A DNA stretch of 64,000 nt from Aquila chrysaetos chrysaetos (Eukaryota > Chordata > Aves > Accipitriformes > Accipitridae): NCBI RefSeq assembly GCF_900496995.4, contig NC_044006.1:45364120-45428119 (forward strand). Reading direction: 5' to 3'. Below are positions 12,291 to 24,926 of the stretch, piece by piece. The notes below the pieces were generated by a model. It worked only from the letters and a program-made list of their open reading frames with translations, did not search any database and was not told the origin of the DNA. Made by a program: the position numbers and the translations under genes. The first letter of the stretch is position 1. Every line of letters starts with the position of its first letter.

Positions 12291-14689
12291 GTACCACCAC
12301 AGCATAGTGAGGAAGCTGTGTATGACACTGCAGCAGGACACTTTCCAACGCCATTCTGGAAAGTATTGTCTCAGTTAGATAGGTGCCATCACTCAGGTAA
12401 GTGAATTAGGCATTTAAAGACCTTCAGACAAGGCCACCTTATATCTGTTAAAAGAATCTTATTGAAACAGAGGTGGAGTTTACTGGTTTTGTATTCAGCC
12501 AAAAATAAACAGAAATCTTATCTTCCTTACAAGTCTTATTTTTGTGAGTCTGCTTCAGTGCCTCCAAACAACCAAAAAAAGCAAAGGCAGATACAACACA
12601 GACCAAGTCAGATGTGCTCAGCCTCTCTCCATCCCAGGGGCTCTTGCCAGCTCCTCTCAAAAGATAACTTACTCCACTAGAGACTGCCCACTCCCACTGC
12701 CGTATTCCTTTGTTCACAGGTAGGCAGTGGGCTCTGGACATGCAACAAAATCTGGTAGAGCCAAGAAAAGAAACCTACAACACATGAGCATTATAGCTGA
12801 AATGTCCAGTCGCTGCAAAAATCACTTCATGGAAGTGCCAGCCTAATGCACAGAACAAGACTGCGCAGGCACTCTCACTCAGGCCATAGGGCAGGAAGGA
12901 AGATGCTGCTGCAAAAAAAAAAAACAACACAAGCATCTGCAATGATGACCTAATATTTACAGTGTGATAAAAAATGCAAACTCTTAAATATATTGTATAC
13001 CAAGAAAAAAAGAAAGGAATATGCATTTTTTTCCTGAAATTCAACTATATTTGACATTGTTCAACCTATTTGTAAATCTTCAAGAGATTCAAAACCTCAT
13101 GAATATAATAAATCTAATGTAATCTGAATGCAATGCCTGCAAGGTCATTTTTCAGACAAGCTATGCCTTAAGACACAGTAAGCCAACAGTTAACAAGTTT
13201 TGTTAAGCAAGCCATCCCCATTCATTTAATAGCATCCCCAGCCAGCTAAAGGAAAAATATGTCCCCATAACATTATACTAATAATTAACTGTGATGCCAT
13301 TAAAGGCCTATGCGTAGGGCTCCACAGGGACAATGAATCATGTATTTACATTTTAGCCAGGAAAGTAGTTGCCTGGTAGCAAGGATGCTCACACCTGCCA
13401 CAAAATAATTACAGGGAAAATATTAAAGACCAGAGAAAAATAAAACAAATAAAAAAAACATTTGTAATCCTTTAAATGTAATTTCAGAACTTGTTGGATT
13501 TCTGCAGGGCAGTAGTAAAGAATTACCTCCTTACACTGCATTTCTTTGTTGTAAAGTATTAGCATGCTTTCTAATATTCTGAGGTGAGATAAAGAGATAT
13601 GAGTGCAGATTATGACAGAGAAACAATTTCTTTTTATTCTGCTCAGAGTTGCATGAGTGAGTTTGGAGGGATGAATTATGCCTCATATACACCTGTAAAT
13701 AGTCAAATATAAGAAACATGGAAGTAAACAAAACTATTCTCAAAGACTGAAGTCCACAAAATTGTACTTAGTGCATTACTAAATCCACAGTGGAGACAAA
13801 CATAATTTCCACAGAATGTCGAATCACAAGTAATCTCCAAGCAAAAGAATTACATTTGGCTATTGTCTTTTAGCTGATGGAATTGTACCCATCGTGCAAT
13901 ACCTAATATGTCATACAAGCTTATCACAGATCCCTTGTTTACTGCCTCAGATAAATATCTGAATTCAAGAGTTAGAACTTTAGTTAAGAATTTACCTTTT
14001 CATATGCACACATATATGTATATATAAATACATACAAATAGAAAATGAAATGCTTTTAAAACTTGTTTTTTATATATATTTTTATACTGCAAGTTTCAAA
14101 TGAACGCTTGAGAACGTGACATAAATCTTCAGACTAAAAAAGAACCAAACTGAAGGCAAACATAGGACTCTCCTAAAGATACTTAAACAATATATAATTA
14201 TTCAGTAAATAGCTTCTGAGCTTACTGGTTTTTGAGGACTGACTCACGACTTTTATTCTGGGTTGGCAATATATGCTCACTGTCTCTCACACATTTTCTT
14301 AACTGGACTATGAAGTCAGAGCTGAGCAACATAAGACACTCTCATACTTTTCCAGGAATGAAGGGTGAGGGCTAGCAAAACAGGCACAATTTCCTGCCAT
14401 GTTGTGCAGATTTTTACCAACAGGTAGAGCTAGATGAAATAATAAATTAAAAAAGAAACAAACAAACAAAACCAAACCAAAAAAAACCTTGACAGAAATA
14501 ACAGCACAGAGACTCTGTTTTCTGCTCTTCAAAGAATGCAAATTATTTGACTAAATTAAATACTTTTAAATAGCAAGTCCTTGTCCTCTAAGCAGAGTTT
14601 AGGTAAAACCATATTGGCCTGCTTAATTACCTAGTAGCTGATTAAAAGTGACCGCCTGCTATATGCAAGTAGAGTTCGGGTCACATAGC
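12291..14689. other. Non-coding stretch, no gene recognised
   Basis: No coding or repeat family match. The part from about 13130 to 13490 is notable for closely packed homeodomain-like motifs (TAATTAAC, CATTAAAGG, ATTTAATAG) with intact-looking word structure and no microsatellite decay, so it is a candidate conserved non-coding element. The remainder is AT-rich background with A-rich tracts near 12912 and 14448-14485. Confidence 0.5.
14001..14085. repeat. TA-rich low-complexity tract
   Basis: Interrupted TATA/TACATA units (CATATATGTATATATAAATA and a second TATATATATTTTTATA block) run across about 85 bases. This is a decayed dinucleotide repeat with no further structure. Confidence 0.6.
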
Positions 14690-15022
14690 AGAGCATCTGT
14701 CATACAAGGAGAGGCTGAGAGCTGGGAATGTTTAGCTTGGAGAAAAAGAAGGCTTAAAGGGGTCTTACGAATGTGTGCAAATACCTAATAGTAAAGAAAG
14801 AGACAGAGTCTTCTCAGTGGTGCCCAGTGAAAGGACAAGACGCAATGAACACAAATTTAAAAACAGGCAACTCTGTCTAGAAATAAGAAAAAAAATCACT
14901 CTTTTACTGTGAGAGTTATCAAACACTGGGACGGTTGGGCAAGAGAGCTTGTGGAGTCTCCATCTGTGGAGATATTCAACACCTGAGTGGACACACTCCT
15001 GGGCAACTTGCTGTAGCCGACA
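14690..15022 (+). mobile_element. CR1 LINE fragment, 3' part without the terminal tail
   Basis: The sequence follows the CR1 3' region: 'gagaggctgagagctggga' near 14710, 'gaatgtgtgcaaatacctaa' near 14770, 'cagtgaaaggacaagacgca' near 14825, 'atcaaacactggg' near 14919, 'tggagtctccatctgtggag' near 14952, then 'gggcaacttgctgtagccga' near 15002. It stops there, and the usual following block ('ctgctttgagcaggg...' to the repeated ATTCTRTG end) is missing. CR1 copies are normally truncated at the 5' end, so loss of the 3' end implies a later deletion or rearrangement. Confidence 0.88.
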
Positions 15023-17000
15023 ATTTTTTTTCCAAAACTGGAAAAAATAAAACTTCTTTGGAGAAGTCAGAACTTACTGAGACCAAGCCCAAGCAACATG
15101 CCACTCATGAATGACTCAGTTCTCACAGAGAGATCCTCCATCTTTTGTGGTGCCCCACATGAGTAAGGAGACCACCTGAACACCTTTCAGTGCAAGACTT
15201 ATGCCTTAGATCTACACTTACAAGTTAAAGGGTTTCATACTTTATTTATTTAGTTTGTAAGTACTTTACGATGGTGGGTCAAGCATAGACAGGTTTATTT
15301 AAGCAGCCTATTTTGGTTAATTTAAACACATAGCTAATAAATTCAAGCCATGAATAGACTACCTGCTCCAGATCTAGCCCTGCTGGTTTAATGTGTTAGT
15401 GTTCCCATTGCAATTCAGCAGCTGGAGTCCACTGCCTGCAAAACTCTGCTAGTAGAAGATACTTTCCCTCAAAGAGACGACCAGCCTGATGACCTATTGG
15501 GATGTCTTAGACGCTTTTGCCTTCAGTGGAGAAGTTGCACAAGCCCTTATTCTGGCAAAGTTTTGGAAATATTAAGCCCCAGATGGAAAGTAACAAGCCA
15601 CTGGCATGGATAATAAGGCTTTCAACCTGCACAGCTACTCATAGAGCAGGCATGGCCATCAGCTAAACCAAAACAATCTCAATTCAAACTGAACAATCTC
15701 TCAGAGGTTTAAATTCAGGCTAAGTTCAGGTTTAAAGACAGGCTTAACTTTACTGACTTAAAAACAGAGCCTTAGCACTTCAGTGCAAAAATTCTCACAT
15801 GGATAATCACTTTTCTTGAGTTGGGTGAGAAAGCATGCTTTTATAAACTATGTTTGGAGGTCAGAGCTTGCTACCTTACCTGACCAATGTACAAAACTGC
15901 ATAAAAACTGGAGGAAAAAAGCTTGGTGTTTTTCTGAACTGATGCAGGGAATCTGTTCTCACAACTCACAAGCAACATTAGCCCTCATTTATAGAAGTGC
16001 TGGCACCAATAGTTTTCAAATGTAAAGTGAAAGTTGCTTTTTGGAGAAAAAAAAAAAAAACACCACAAAACAAAACCCAACAAATTTCAATTAAACACTT
16101 CGGAAAATTTTAAAAATTGGTTTGGAACTTCTATATACAGTTCCATTTTGGGGGAGAAAATTAGTTCTTTAAGAATTTACATTTCTTGCTAAATTTGCAT
16201 AGCAAATATTTACTATAGTCATCCTAAGAGCCAGAAAATTGTTTTGATTTATTTACTTTATAGCATTGCAACAGCTAGGGATACATTATGCACTTGCTGC
16301 CAGGACTACAAATCCATACAAAGTTATTTTAAAGGGACATAGATGAGATGACAGTTGGGAGAAGACTGAAAACCTCAGTATTGCGGTCATGCCCTTTGGC
16401 CCCCCCACCACCCCGCAGTGTCAGAATTGGACCCACTCACTGTGTCCAAACGTATCGGGAGCAGAGTTATGCAAGGCCCTGGCTGTGTTACACATCAGGG
16501 ATCTTGACTTTGCTCCAGAGCCGTTACAGCTGAACGGCCCAGAGCTGCTCTCCATCCCCAACATAGATCTGGCAGCGGACATGTCTATTTGGATTCCACT
16601 CCCTGGGATTATAGGCTGTGGATGCCACTTGGAGTCCAACACACATGCTGTAGCACCCAAGATAGCAAAGCTGCCTTCATCACTACAGCTGACCACCAGA
16701 TACTGGTAGGGATAGAATAACCCAAGCCCAAGCCCTTTCACACTGCCTCATGCTCCATGCTGCAGCTCTGGTGGCTTCTCCAGGCCAGAGCAAGCCACCC
16801 GTCCTGCAGGCTGTGTGTGTGGTGGAGATCAGCAGCTGCACCAGCAAGCCACTTGTTGGGGCCTCAGATGCGCCCAGTTAAAGAGTTAAAGGTGTCGAGC
16901 AATGAGTTCAAGTTCAAATGTATGACCTCATCACATGAATGAACTCTTAAGACAGCACATGTATTTTTAGGACAGAATTTTTGGAAACCTTCGGCATTGG

Positions 17001-17030
17001 TCTAATTCTGTTCCCACTGATTTCAGTTCT
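17001..17030. repeat. Possible relic of an ancient palindromic amniote repeat
   Basis: 'ctaattctgttcccactgat' followed by 'ttcagt' resembles the core phrase (tgttcccattgacttcagtgg) of an old palindromic repeat spread through bird, turtle and crocodile genomes. The match is only about 25 bases, so this is a weak call made mainly because similar phrases recur at 19161, 29041, 29709 and 56851. Confidence 0.3.
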
Positions 17031-19160
17031 ATTATTCTAAAGACCCTACAGTCATACTATTATTTAAGCCAACAGGAACCTGGTAGAAACCCATATACTC
17101 TCTTATGCTGTGGCACCTTGATTTTTTTTTAAATTAACTACATGGTTAAAATCAAATTGGTTTATGTTTTAATAAAACTTACTCTGAGAATAAATTATTT
17201 TTCCTTCCTTTTCTCTTAACCTTATTTTCCTGCAAAGGCAGATAGGAGTTTTACTGAATTTGGAAGGTCATGAAGTCGTGCCAGTTTACACAAATTTGAA
17301 ACCAGCTTAAAAATACATCATACGATTAATCGAGATACCAGACTTAGCTCAAATGAGAGTCATGAACTCTTCAGCAGCAAAATCAGTATCTGAATTAGTA
17401 TCCAATCACTCCACATCAATCGTACAAATAAACCAAAGAAAAAGATAGCACATCATCAACTCAGGTATAAATAGCCTCCAGTTCACCAAAACCTTTGTGG
17501 ACAACAATAAAGTATTAAGTGGAAAGTAAAGTAACTTACAGTAATTAGATTTAGACTGCTACTTAAAGAAAGTTGTGACTCAACACTAATAACTAATTTT
17601 ACCTTCCATGATTAGTGAAAGCTGATTAGAATTAAGTATGTTATCTGCTGGCTCTGACATGATTATTGTCTTACAAAAATTGTCTTATTAGTTTTGCTGC
17701 AGCTACAAATTTCTCTTTAACAGGCATGCTCAGCAACACCGTAAGTATTCCACTACTTATATATTATTAAGCTCTCCGATAATGTGCAAAACTCTTGTGT
17801 AGAGTTCAGGAGCTTTTGTCATTGTTCAGTATGGACTGAATTCTGTGAGGGACTGAGAAACCACTGGTTTAGGATCTATGTTCTCAGAGTTAAGACAGCT
17901 GTAACTATAAAGTGACCTCAGGTTTCTCACAGTCCCAGTCACTAATGCTGCACAAAAGCAAAAACATACACACAAGTTAAAACTCTCACAGGCTTCAGTT
18001 GATACTGAGACACTGTGAAAGAGGTAGGTAAACATGGTAACGGTGAAATTATCTAGCCATAATTCCCATTTAATTTCCTTTACACGTGACAAATTATTTG
18101 ATTGCTCAGACTGAAACAAGACTCAAGACTAGACATAGCAGAAAGATACAGAAGACAGTTGGGTATTTACAGCAGTTCAGGTGGGGTGGACAAGATGTCT
18201 ACTGTATAATGGATCTTGAGAAACATCCGGCATCCCAGAGCGGCCAGATAGCAATTCCCTCAGCACGACCATGCAACGAAGTGCCTCACAAATGGTCTCA
18301 CTAACTGGATATGAACTACAAAGTATGTGGTAAAAGAACTACAACAGGACCTGAAACATGCATTTGAATATTGTGATGTGTCAAGTAGTGCCATTGATAA
18401 TGGATAAATGTTAGCCATGGGTAGTATTATTTCAAGAGAAGAGGGGCAGATATCGCTCTGCATTCCAGTGCTAAAGAGGGTGTTTAATGATACTTTGTTC
18501 ATTTAATGGAATCATTACTTGAAACTCAGAATCTAGAATTGAAGACAGAAAAACTTGGGAAATAATCATGTAGATATTCACCTCCTTCTCCACATCTTTA
18601 AACCTTCCCTGTGTCTTTAAATCTGAAGGTTTAACCCCTCAGAGAAACAATAAATGAAACCTCATATTAAAAAGTGAAAAATCTCTCTATCCTGCCATCA
18701 CAAGAGGTAGATGAAAAAGTTCTTTGTTTTCATATACACTTCATAAATTTAGCAAAAATCTAGTAATTTAGTATTTGTCCTCGCTTGTTTGGTGAGAAGA
18801 GGAAAAGAAAAGTTAAAAGACAAAAGACAGACTTGAAATAAATAGTTTAAAACCTGAGGTATTATGTTCTTGATGAAGAAGGAGGTGGTAGCTGTTGTTC
18901 TTTTGACTAAATTCATCACTTATGCATATGTTTTTTCACTGTATGGTGACCAGCAGCACATCTATTTCTTCAGATAAAAATTCCCAGAAATTATCATTAA
19001 AGTAGGGACAGTATTAGCAACCAGCAACCTCTGCCTTGTTTGTGCAATGTGCACCGGAAAAACATAGTCCCCTGTTTGTTCATTTAGAGTTAACTTATTT
19101 ACAGAGACCCTAGCAGTAACATAAAATCATAAAATTCATTTCAGCTCTTGACATAAGTGG

Positions 19161-19190
19161 GTGCAATTCTGTTCTCTTCAGTGGAGCGTC
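19161..19190. repeat. Possible relic of an ancient palindromic amniote repeat
   Basis: 'gtgcaattctgttctcttca' followed by 'gtggagcgtc' and then 'ctatttaacc' resembles one half of the palindromic amniote repeat whose arms read like 'ggtgtaaatc ... ttcaatggagc ... gatttacacc'. The remains of both arms (GGTGCAA and TTTAACC) can be seen around the core, which makes this the best of the five candidate relics. Confidence 0.4.
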
Positions 19191-21841
19191 CTATTTAACC
19201 ATGGCTGTTCGTGCTCCCTAAAAGAATTCAATGGCCAGAGTTGCGCTGGTATCTCTTCTTAAAGTACCACAGAATTTCTCAAGAACAAACTTGGTAACTT
19301 TGCTGTAAAGCTCATGCACAGAGAAATTTCCCTGGGCAGGGGGTGCCCGCCAGAGAAAGACTGTAACAGCCACAGATGTTGCTTTGCAAAAGGGATCACA
19401 GAAGATCCATAACCATTTATATTTAGTCTGAAGGAAGCTCAACGAGAAAGGGGAGGTACATCAGGGGATGCACTGAGGTTGTAAATTCCCACATCAGCAT
19501 GTCCTAACATGGGTCCTCTTACGTCACCAACAAATGTTCATGTCCCTTCCAAAAAAATATGATGAAAAGTAATTGTTGCAATATTGTTCCTTTTCCCTCT
19601 GCGTTTTCCTCTTTTTCATGTCTCCTCATGTTAAGTTTCAGTGAATTTAGACCACAGTTCACAACCTGTGTGTTCACACTTATGCCTATGCTGTTCTTTG
19701 TACAGCTGAGAGGTTTGTAGTTCTCATTCAGGTGAGCACAGAGCATACTGCAAAACCATTTTGGAAGAGGAAAAATACAGCTGTTTCAGCATGCTTTTGC
19801 TGTGCTTTACCTAGGGTTGTGTATGGCTTATTAGTTTACATGGCATTTTCTTACTTACCTAGAATTTCTACAGCTGCTTTATTGAATGTTCTATGGGATC
19901 ACAGAGGTGATCTTGATCCAAACCAAGTCTCTTAATAATATACATATGGACTATGTCAGTTTTAGTATTTGGGGTTTACTGTGATGTAAATGAGAACAGA
20001 GACAGGCCTTGGCTCCTACCTAGAAACATCAGAGCGCTTTATGTTTATGCCTCTCTTATGAAGTATTTTTAAGTTAGAGAGCAGGACTGTCCCCATAGGT
20101 TGCTCTCCCCTCAGGCGCTGATTCTAAAATCAATGACTGAATTTACAGGAGAAAAAGACCTTTGTAAGCTTTTCAGATCCCAAATGGGCAACCTCTATTA
20201 GACCATGTTTTATTTTCACAAACCAAGGCCCAACAACCATGAAGGGCATGTGAGCCCCCATAAACCCTACACACTGGTTCCACTTCAGTGAAACCGAGTG
20301 AAGTGAAACTGGCAGGTTTGCTGAAGCTCAAATAAAACTTATTTTCTTGTACTAATTTAATGGAGGACCTGAAAACTTCACCCATTCAAAGCCTGTCTCC
20401 TCTGCCATCTGCTGGAGCCCTGTAATATAAACCCTGACATACCATACTATAACAGTTGACATCTACCACAAGGAAAACATTATTATTATGTAAAATAAAT
20501 TAGATGTATAATCAGATAATCATGATGAAAACTGTACTTTTATCAGGTTGATGTAGCACAGCAAGCAAGCTTTGATCTTGGATATAGCAGTTAGGTCAGC
20601 ATCCAGTATCAAATAAATAAAATTCTTCCAGGCCCTTCAATAAATGAGCATTACAGTTATTGGTCTAAATACTAGCCTTTCTCACAATATATATCCAGTT
20701 ACTCCAATGTAGTTCATAAAGTTACCCGAGCTGTATCCATTTGTAATGGAGTCCAGACTGTTACGTTATTTTCCTCTGTGTTTTTAAAGCAAGTGTCAAA
20801 AACAACTTTCAGAGTATGAGAGTTGCATACTACCCATATGCCTTGCAGCTTCCTGTAAGAGTCTGTACACACTGGTGTCATGTGAAAATGCATTTTAAGC
20901 CATACATTTTAGGACTGTTTTTACAGGTACGATGCAGATTGCACTAAACCAAAAGAGACCTCTCCTTTACTGAATGTGTCAAGTGTCACTCCTGATGCCC
21001 AGCCAGGCTCACTGCTGAATTGTCACTGGCAGGACTAGAAAAGGCAAAAACAAGACAAAACTTCTGCATAGGCAACTTGACCTCCTCAGCCTCAGCATGC
21101 CAGACCTTCCGGAGCAAAGTTATATGAGGATGCCAAGATGAGGGGAGGCCATTCTTTGTCCACAGCTGAGACTACTACTCCCACAACAATGCAAGAGAAG
21201 CTTCTTAACGCTGTTGATCTTATCTGAGAAACAGGGTGCCAGGTTTTATTTTTCCTAAAATACTTCAGAATGATCCAATATCAACAAAAAGAGGCTTCAG
21301 CCCTTTCAGCTCCCAATGACTTTAGCAGAGGCTCACTACATCTCCAACTAAACAATGATTTTCCATGTTTTGGAATAGGGACAAGGCAAGTGAAGAAGCT
21401 ACCATTCAGGTTGCCCAATGGTTTCATTATATCATCCTGTACTTGGCTCCCTAGAGTTGCAAAATAACTTAATCATCTCCTTAGCTTGGCTGTTTGCCTC
21501 CCATCATTTTCAAGGAGTGGGGGAGCAAAGTTGCAGGTAAAACAACTGAGCCAGCCAAGACAGCTCTTTTGGAGAGGAAATCTGGGTGGAGGGAAAAATT
21601 GTTTTGCCCATGCAAAACTCCTATCACTAACACCTCCAGTATCTTAGAATCCACATTCCCACAGTCTTAGAAATAGGTTTCAAAATTTGCCAGAGAAGGT
21701 ATCACTTGACCAGAGAGGTACCTTTTACTGTTCCCACCTAATCTTCTGTTGAGTTACAGATCTGAGGAGCACCATTTAAACATTGTGCAAGAAAAACGTT
21801 TTCTGGGGACTAATACGAAAATTCTTTCTTGATCATATACT

Positions 21842-21925
21842 AAGGTAGACCTGCTTTAAGCAGGGTATTGGACCAGAAGACCTCTAGATGTCCCTTCCAA
21901 CCTATATTTTTCACTGTTTCTGTTA
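21842..21925 (+). mobile_element. CR1 LINE 3' tail fragment
   Basis: 'gacctgctttaagcagggta' then 'ttggaccagaagacctctag' then 'gtcccttccaacctatattt' match the very end of the CR1 3' untranslated region, followed by a decayed copy of the terminal octamer repeat. Only about 80 bases are present, which is a typical extreme 5' truncation of CR1. Confidence 0.85.
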
Positions 21926-23856
21926 TCTGAAAAAGGCCAATCCAGCCCATAGCTGACTGAGACTCTCCTTGAGGTTACTATTTGGCAATGCCAGAAATTT
22001 CTGCCAGACATGTGAACCAGACCATGAGAATGTCTCCTGGCTGTCAGCTGGTGGAGTTGAGCAAGGGCAAATTAATGTAGTTAAGGGGATTGACCCTGGC
22101 AGGGTCTAGGCAGTCTAAAGCAAGTGTATTGTGCCAGACAGTATTTTTCTTTTCCAAATTCAACATTACGCATGCTCAGCTCAGAGACTGTCACCTGCAG
22201 GAATACTTCCTTGGGTTTTTACAGGGTTAGGAAGTTTTGTGTGAATGAGGAAAGAAATTGTAAGTAGAGAAAGATCTTCCTCTTGATTACAGGAGCTCAA
22301 TGCCCCCCAAGACCCAAATTCTCTCCCTGCCCTGGCATATGGTTCCTGCGTGCCCATGGGCCAGTCCCTTAGGGTGCTGGCTGGCAAAAACTGACTGCAA
22401 ACTAGATTTGGACTGGAACTGACAGGTCATCAGGAGGGTGGAAGTGATAAAACAGCAATACTTAGTTACTGCTTCATTCTTCTGTGCAGCTGAAGTGATT
22501 GACCAATGATTCCTGAAGTCTCCAGGAAGATGAGAGCTATGGTTCGCAGCCTTGACATGAGACACCTTCCCTTCGTGTGAAAGACTAAAGGCATGTTCAA
22601 ACTGCTCATTTGGCCCAAGCCTACACTGAGGTCTTGGTGAGCCTCTCCTGCGCTGCTTACATGCAGCCTTTCGTCCGACTGGAGCGGGCTGTGAGAATTT
22701 TCCTCTCTAGAGGGCAGAGGAAACCAAATTAGCCATCATGTCTCTTTACACTGGCACGACACAGAGTGGAGTGAAAATCTAACACAACATACAATAGTCT
22801 CTAACTAAGAGGTGACAATCAACAGTCCGGCTATCCTCCCTGTTGCCAACTGTCTCTCAGGTGTGGCACCACCAGCACCTCTTCTCCACCCTAACATGGA
22901 GAGAATGCTTACCCTTAGAAGAAATTATAGGTCGTTTAAGCTAGCTGTTTGCACAACCATTAACAGACAGCAAGAAGGGAGTAACTAGCAGCACTACCTT
23001 TGAGCTGTTAATTGTCATGGTTTGTGTTGGGTTTATTATCCACATCGCTTGCAGGAAGGGAGCTCATGTTTTCCCAGGAAAGCTGCCACTCCGTTACATA
23101 AAACATCACCCTTTTCCCATGGCCATGCTTTGAAAGAACAACAGTTTCTCCTCAGTTGTGTGAAGGACAGAGCCTGGACATCCACCTCAGTGCCATGGAT
23201 GCCCAGTGGGTGGAGGTAGGCTCTTGAATCCCTGAGCAAGGTCCAAATGCAGCAGCGAGGAACAGAATTTTGCACATACTTTTGTCCTCAGTATTTCTTC
23301 CTGGGTAGCTCGGCAGCCCATCACAGAGCTCCCCGCTCCCCAGGAAGCCGCGCTGGGACTCCTGCCTCGCCCCAGGATGGCAGAGTCCATGTGCCCAGGA
23401 TGCTGCTGTGGGACCCCAAGAGTTAGAGCAGTAATCAGCTTTAGCTGCACAGGACCTTTCTGGGATACAGCATTTAAGCCAAATTTATCCCATGCAGCGT
23501 GTGTGTTTTTGCTGTTTTCTAACTGAATGATCTGATACGACTGGCCTGGGGTTCAGTGTTGATTTTTCTGCTGAGAGCGCTATATCTGCAACTGAACTTG
23601 AATGGATCTCACCCAGTACGCAGCGATAATATTACTAAGTAGTCTGAGAAACAGAATTTTTAAAGTTGGGTAGCTATACTGCTATTTTAGATAAACTCTG
23701 AGGATATGTCTAAACAGCAGAATGCTCTGCAAGTCAGAGATATCCTGTCTTAATATAGCACAACCACAGTGCTTCACTCAGGCTAATTTGGGAAACACAA
23801 TGCAGAACATCTTATTATGCAGCTTCTGATAGACTACCTAGCTCAACCAGAACTAG
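21926..23856. other. Non-coding stretch, part GC-richer
   Basis: No gene is recognised. Between about 23020 and 23460 GC rises, with several CpGs near 23310-23370. Open frames of 65 to 92 codons lie on both strands there and are mutually overlapping, so I treat them as chance frames. No repeat family was recognised in this patch. Confidence 0.5.
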
Positions 23857-24003
23857 CTAAAGTAACTCAGCACAGCAGTGCCCTGAGTTTGAGTTGTCTA
23901 GTTATAAAATAAAAATAATACCATCTAATCTTTTAAGGACATTATGAGAAAAAAATAATCCGTGAAACGCTTAGGTAAAATAGTCAATAATCGCTATCAA
24001 AAA
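23857..24003 (+). mobile_element. Probable MIR/CORE-SINE 3' fragment
   Basis: Blocks in the order expected for the 3' half of a MIR-type SINE: 'ccctgagtttgagttgtcta' (for 'cctcagtttcctcatctg'), 'ttataaaataaaaataatac' (for 'taaaatggggataataatac'), 'ttttaaggacattatgagaa' (for 'gttgtgaggattaaatgag'), 'gtgaaacgcttaggta' (for 'gtaaagcgcttag') and 'aatcgctat' at the end. Divergence is high, as expected for a repeat older than birds. An L2-derived tail shares part of this end and is the alternative. Confidence 0.6.
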
Positions 24004-24343
24004 TCCTACAGGACACAAAAAAATCTGTATTTAGCGTAGCGTTGGAGGGCAGGTAGTAAATAAAGTTAGAGCTTTACTGAAAAGAGGAAGAATAAGACAT
24101 CTTTACAGAGCAACCTATACAGCTAGACCATCTATCAAGTATTACCAAACAAGCCAGATTCTGTAGGCAAAAAAAAAAAAAAGTCACTATAATGAAAGTG
24201 AAATGGCTATGCATAAAAGGAAAGGAGGAAAATTAAGGGTATATGGACAATCTAATTGCAGTTTAACTCTTCTATTTTAGCATTCCACTATTTTACCTCT
24301 CTTCCTCTCTCCCTTTTTTTCCAGTTTCACACGTGTATCTCAT

Positions 24344-24357
24344 ACACACACACACAC
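24344..24357. repeat. (AC)7 microsatellite
   Basis: Seven perfect AC units. This is short but uninterrupted, so it may be polymorphic. Confidence 0.8.
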
Positions 24358-24508
24358 TTAAAATATGGAAATATAGGTAATATGTTTTCTAATCAAGAAT
24401 ATCCCTTTCCACCTGACCAGAAAATAGAAGGCGGCTGTCTTCCCTCAGATTTTATTGTGCACTCTTTTTTTAAATCTATGTTGATACACCAGTTTCTAAA
24501 TTCAAGCT

Positions 24509-24542
24509 AAAAAAAAAAATATATATATAAATAAAAAAAAAA
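24509..24542. repeat. A-rich/TA low-complexity tract
   Basis: An A11 run, then TATATATATA, then AATAAAAAAAAAA. On the plus strand this could be a retroposon tail, but the preceding sequence resembles no retroposon I know. Confidence 0.7.
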
Positions 24543-24888
24543 TCCCTATTTCCTTTGTTGGGATATTACAGTCCTATTTATATGTAGGAGTAGTGCTTTA
24601 TTCCTCTACAATATGACATCTGGTTCTGCAATGGTTACACAAAGATGGTTATTTATAGACCAGGGAAGCACAAATGTCCCTCCCACCTCCCCCAGTATAA
24701 GGGTCACAGAGCCCTCACCTGGTACTAGATTTAACATGACAGGTGATAACATAGAAGTAAAAATAACTTGTCAGTATTCCCGTCAAAGTCAGACAATTAC
24801 TAGTTTAAACACAGGGATGATCTGTTCTTAATTACGGAAGATTTAAATACACCAGAATACAAACATATGCACAAGTACACTTCAACAG

Positions 24889-24926
24889 ATACATGTATAT
24901 GTACATACGTACGTACACACATGCAT
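24889..24926. repeat. 38-bp alternating purine-pyrimidine tract (Z-DNA candidate)
   Basis: From 24889 to 24926 every step alternates purine and pyrimidine without exception, mixing AT, AC, GT and CG steps. It contains a TACGTACGTA core at 24906-24915. Such tracts can adopt left-handed Z-DNA under negative supercoiling, most easily at the CG and CA/TG steps. The TA steps here weaken that tendency. Confidence 0.75.

Larger units (their letters stand above)
15023..21841. other. Non-coding stretch with a GC-richer patch
   Basis: No gene is recognised. An A-rich tract lies near 16049-16082. A GC-richer patch at about 16370-16900 holds 106-codon open frames on opposite strands (16389-16709 plus, 16421-16741 minus). 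Mutually overlapping antisense frames of equal length are expected from composition, and neither translation resembles a family I know. The rest is ordinary AT-rich sequence with two short relics of an old palindromic repeat, annotated separately. Confidence 0.5.

Noticed and set aside
19115-19145. 'aaatcataaaattcatttca' resembling the antisense CR1 start
   Set aside because: The match stops after about 20 AT-rich bases and the next CR1 block is absent.
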